From NCBI GenBank assembly GCA_020852855.1, contig JADZAA010000024.1, positions 1 to 59,787 on the forward strand: a DNA stretch of 59,787 nt, given 5' to 3'. This stretch comes from Bacteroidota bacterium. Its GTDB lineage: Bacteria; Bacteroidota; Ignavibacteria; Kapaibacteriales; UBA961. Each line of letters begins with the position of its first letter. The first letter of the stretch is position 1. Position numbers and translations under genes: made by a program. Positions 57,802-59,787 of this stretch are shown here, in pieces. The notes beneath the pieces were generated by a model. That model had not been told where the DNA came from, did not search any database, and saw nothing but the letters and a program-made list of their open reading frames with translations.

Positions 57802-59352
57802 TTATTGTTGGAATAATGGCAGGAACTCTTCTTCATATTTAATTATTTTCTTGATTTTGCCCGGTTGAGCCCAATTCATTGTTCCTTCCATTTTTAATGA
57901 AAGAAGATAATTTTCTATTTGTTTGTCTGACAATTCCGCTTGTATTCTTTGGGCTTCTGTTAATGTTCTAACAGGAATAAATGCTTGTAACGATTGGTTT
58001 GCTTGCCAAAAACCTTCAAATACTGTCGGATTAAAACTTTTCTTGCCGTATGCTTCCCAAACTACCTTGTATGGAAAGAAATTGTATTCGCCGGCCCCTA
58101 ACAATGCCCACCAATGTCCGCGGTTCAGCATTACATTCAGCAATACTCCTTTTCTTCCTTGTAAAATTTCCTTGTTTGATTCAAGGTAAGAACCAAGCTT
58201 CGGAAACTGCTGAATTTGTTGCCATTCTAATGGTTTGCCGTTGCTGTTGTATGGTAAAAGAACCCACTTTGAAGGCGTTGGTAATTTCTCCTTGAACTCT
58301 TTTGACGTAATAAGAGGAAAAATGAATTTCTTTGGTAAAATGATATTGTTTTTGCTCTTATTAGAAACACCAACCATATCTTCATTCACTTCAATCAAGT
58401 CATCAAAGAAATAAACATCATTAGCTCCACAAGTATTAATGCCTTGTCGTGGGCTTGATTCTTTCTTTATTATGACTGGCTTAATGCTATCAAAATTATC
58501 TCCTTCATCATTAGATATAATACTCAATGGGTCGGTCTCGTGAAACATCGGTTTTGCAACGTAGCAATTCCAAGTTCCACCTTCATTTCGGTAATATGGG
58601 ATAGGAAAAATTGGTTTTTTATCTCTGATAAAATGGCTTAGTCCATAGCGTGTTGCAATACCGCCAAACACATCTTCATTATTAAAATCAAAAATAGCAT
58701 CAATACTATATTTCACCTCACCGATGCTGTAAGTTCTAAAATTTCTATTAGCTCCGTCATTTAAAAATAATGAAAGTGGCATAAATATCATTGCTTCGCC
58801 GTCTTGCTTCAAAAAATCTTTAATTGCTATTTGTATAATCAGTGCCGCTATATCTATTCTGCTTCCTCCCAACAAAAGGTTCTGACTGTTTCCAACTAAA
58901 TCAAATTTGAAAAAATAACTCTTTATCTGTTCTTTATAGCTGTCGGGCAAGTCCACGAAGTTTTGCCAAGGCGGATTCCCAAATATTATGTTGTATTTTT
59001 TTGGTGTAAGACGCAAAAAATCTTCATTCGTGAAGTTTTTGGACATATCCAAACCATACTTTTCATTGAACTTACATATCGCTTTATTGAAGTAAACAGT
59101 ATTTAATTCATTGCCAAATAGATTATTAGTTGGAAGATTATCAATGGTAAGCCCTTTTGATAAACCAAAAGTAATTAAGGACTCAAGCAGGTTTCCTTCT
59201 CCCATTGTTGGGTCAAAGATTGAAGCACCATTTAGCCACTTGGTAAATAGATCGAATTTGTCAATGGCAAATTCACCCCATTTGATGGGAGTGAAAACAT
59301 CACCAATTTGTAAATCCTTATCTGATAAATCGAAAGTTTTGATATCCACCAT
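57802..59352 (-). CDS. Second N6-adenine DNA methyltransferase
   Basis: QIGDVFTPIKWGEFAIDKF; motif I IFDPTMGEGNLLESL; motif IV IIFGNPPWQNF. Confidence 0.88.
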   Translation of the reverse strand: MVDIKTFDLSDKDLQIGDVFTPIKWGEFAIDKFDLFTKWLNGASIFDPTMGEGNLLESLITFGLSKGLTIDNLPTNNLFGNELNTVYFNKAICKFNEKYGLDMSKNFTNEDFLRLTPKKYNIIFGNPPWQNFVDLPDSYKEQIKSYFFKFDLVGNSQNLLLGGSRIDIAALIIQIAIKDFLKQDGEAMIFMPLSLFLNDGANRNFRTYSIGEVKYSIDAIFDFNNEDVFGGIATRYGLSHFIRDKKPIFPIPYYRNEGGTWNCYVAKPMFHETDPLSIISNDEGDNFDSIKPVIIKKESSPRQGINTCGANDVYFFDDLIEVNEDMVGVSNKSKNNIILPKKFIFPLITSKEFKEKLPTPSKWVLLPYNSNGKPLEWQQIQQFPKLGSYLESNKEILQGRKGVLLNVMLNRGHWWALLGAGEYNFFPYKVVWEAYGKKSFNPTVFEGFWQANQSLQAFIPVRTLTEAQRIQAELSDKQIENYLLSLKMEGTMNWAQPGKIKKIIKYEEEFLPLFQQ

Positions 59353-59662
59353 TCTTAAATTGTTCTATTGATTTTATTCTTTTTTCCGCATCAGATTTTA
59401 CTCGCTTGTAGTGAGTTATTGCAAGACCGCAAAAAATGTCGAAGAAGTCATTGTAAGACCTATTCCAGTTAATTTCATCCCAAACTTGATTTATCGTGTA
59501 GTTTAGTCTTACTTGTCCTGTCCCCAAATTCTCAATACGATAGGTGTTTTCTGGAAGGCAATGAAAAGGAGCTACACGAATGTATTCAATGTCTCTACTA
59601 CTGTTTTTTATCAGTGTTTCTATTTGAAGTTCAATTTTTTCTGAGATTTTCTCGTAGTTCAT
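59318..59662 (-). CDS. Hypothetical protein, possibly truncated by adjacent IS
   Basis: 114-aa ORF overlapping the MTase start by about 35 nt; its first ATG lies exactly at the putative IS end (59660-59662). Confidence 0.5.
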   Translation of the reverse strand: MNYEKISEKIELQIETLIKNSSRDIEYIRVAPFHCLPENTYRIENLGTGQVRLNYTINQVWDEINWNRSYNDFFDIFCGLAITHYKRVKSDAEKRIKSIEQFKNGGYQNFRFIR

Positions 59663-59676
59663 ATTAGAGTTGTTGT
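59661..59676 (+). repeat. Putative IS terminal inverted repeat (left end of right-edge IS copy)
   Basis: atattagagttgttgt; 15/16 match to the reverse complement of 111-126. Confidence 0.55.
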
Positions 59677-59738
59677 AGCGTCTTAAAATTATTTATTTTA
59701 GCAGAGAATTAAATGTCAATCACAATATAATCAATACA

Positions 59739-59787
59739 ATGAAAATCGGCGTATCAGACTTGACGACAGACCGTAAGTGGCGCTCTG
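59739..59787 (+). CDS. N-terminal fragment of a transposase, probably same IS family as at the left edge (3' end outside window)
   Basis: ATG at 59739 reads MKIGVSDLTTDRKWRS..., resembling N-termini of Tnp4-type transposases; 63 nt downstream of the putative terminal repeat. Confidence 0.5.
   Translation, partial: MKIGVSDLTTDRKWRS

Noticed and set aside
1-59787. CRISPR array, prophage, retron or tandem-repeat array
   Set aside because: Scanned by eye for regularly spaced direct repeats, phage structural genes and reverse transcriptase motifs; none seen. A systematic repeat finder was not run.

Overview
This 59.8 kb window is chromosomal DNA from what looks like a Bacteroidota/Chlorobiota-lineage bacterium. 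That guess rests on T9SS/FlgD-type C-termini, a Bacteroidetes-style gene set and an atp cluster without atpDC; taxonomy is inference only. Most of it is housekeeping: polA, queA, an F-type ATP synthase cluster (atpI/Z-hyp-atpB-E-F-H-A-[hldD]-G), panB, a kgd-type 2-oxoglutarate dehydrogenase E2-E1 fusion, smc, mltG, xerD, tRNA-Leu(CAA), an ABC-F protein, comF and an M61 peptidase. The most interesting loci are: (i) a minus-strand four-gene cluster, heme-copper subunit II / subunit I / SCO1-SenC / small membrane protein. Its subunit I lacks the active-site Tyr of O2 reductases (GHTLVN in place of GHPxVY), and its gene content matches the norSY-senC-orf1 (sNOR-type) nitric oxide reductase layout. 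(ii) a predicted lipoprotein subclass B1 metallo-beta-lactamase with all zinc ligands intact. (iii) hldD embedded between atpA and atpG. (iv) an AT-rich restriction-modification island at the right end with two N6-adenine methyltransferases, an apparently frameshifted endonuclease gene, a degenerate IS630-like transposase and an ORF apparently truncated by an insertion sequence. Both window edges appear to carry the two ends of the same IS family (transposase C-term at the left, N-term at the right, matching 16-bp terminal repeats), so the window is probably a repeat-bounded contig. All calls are from reading the sequence and translations; no database search was run.
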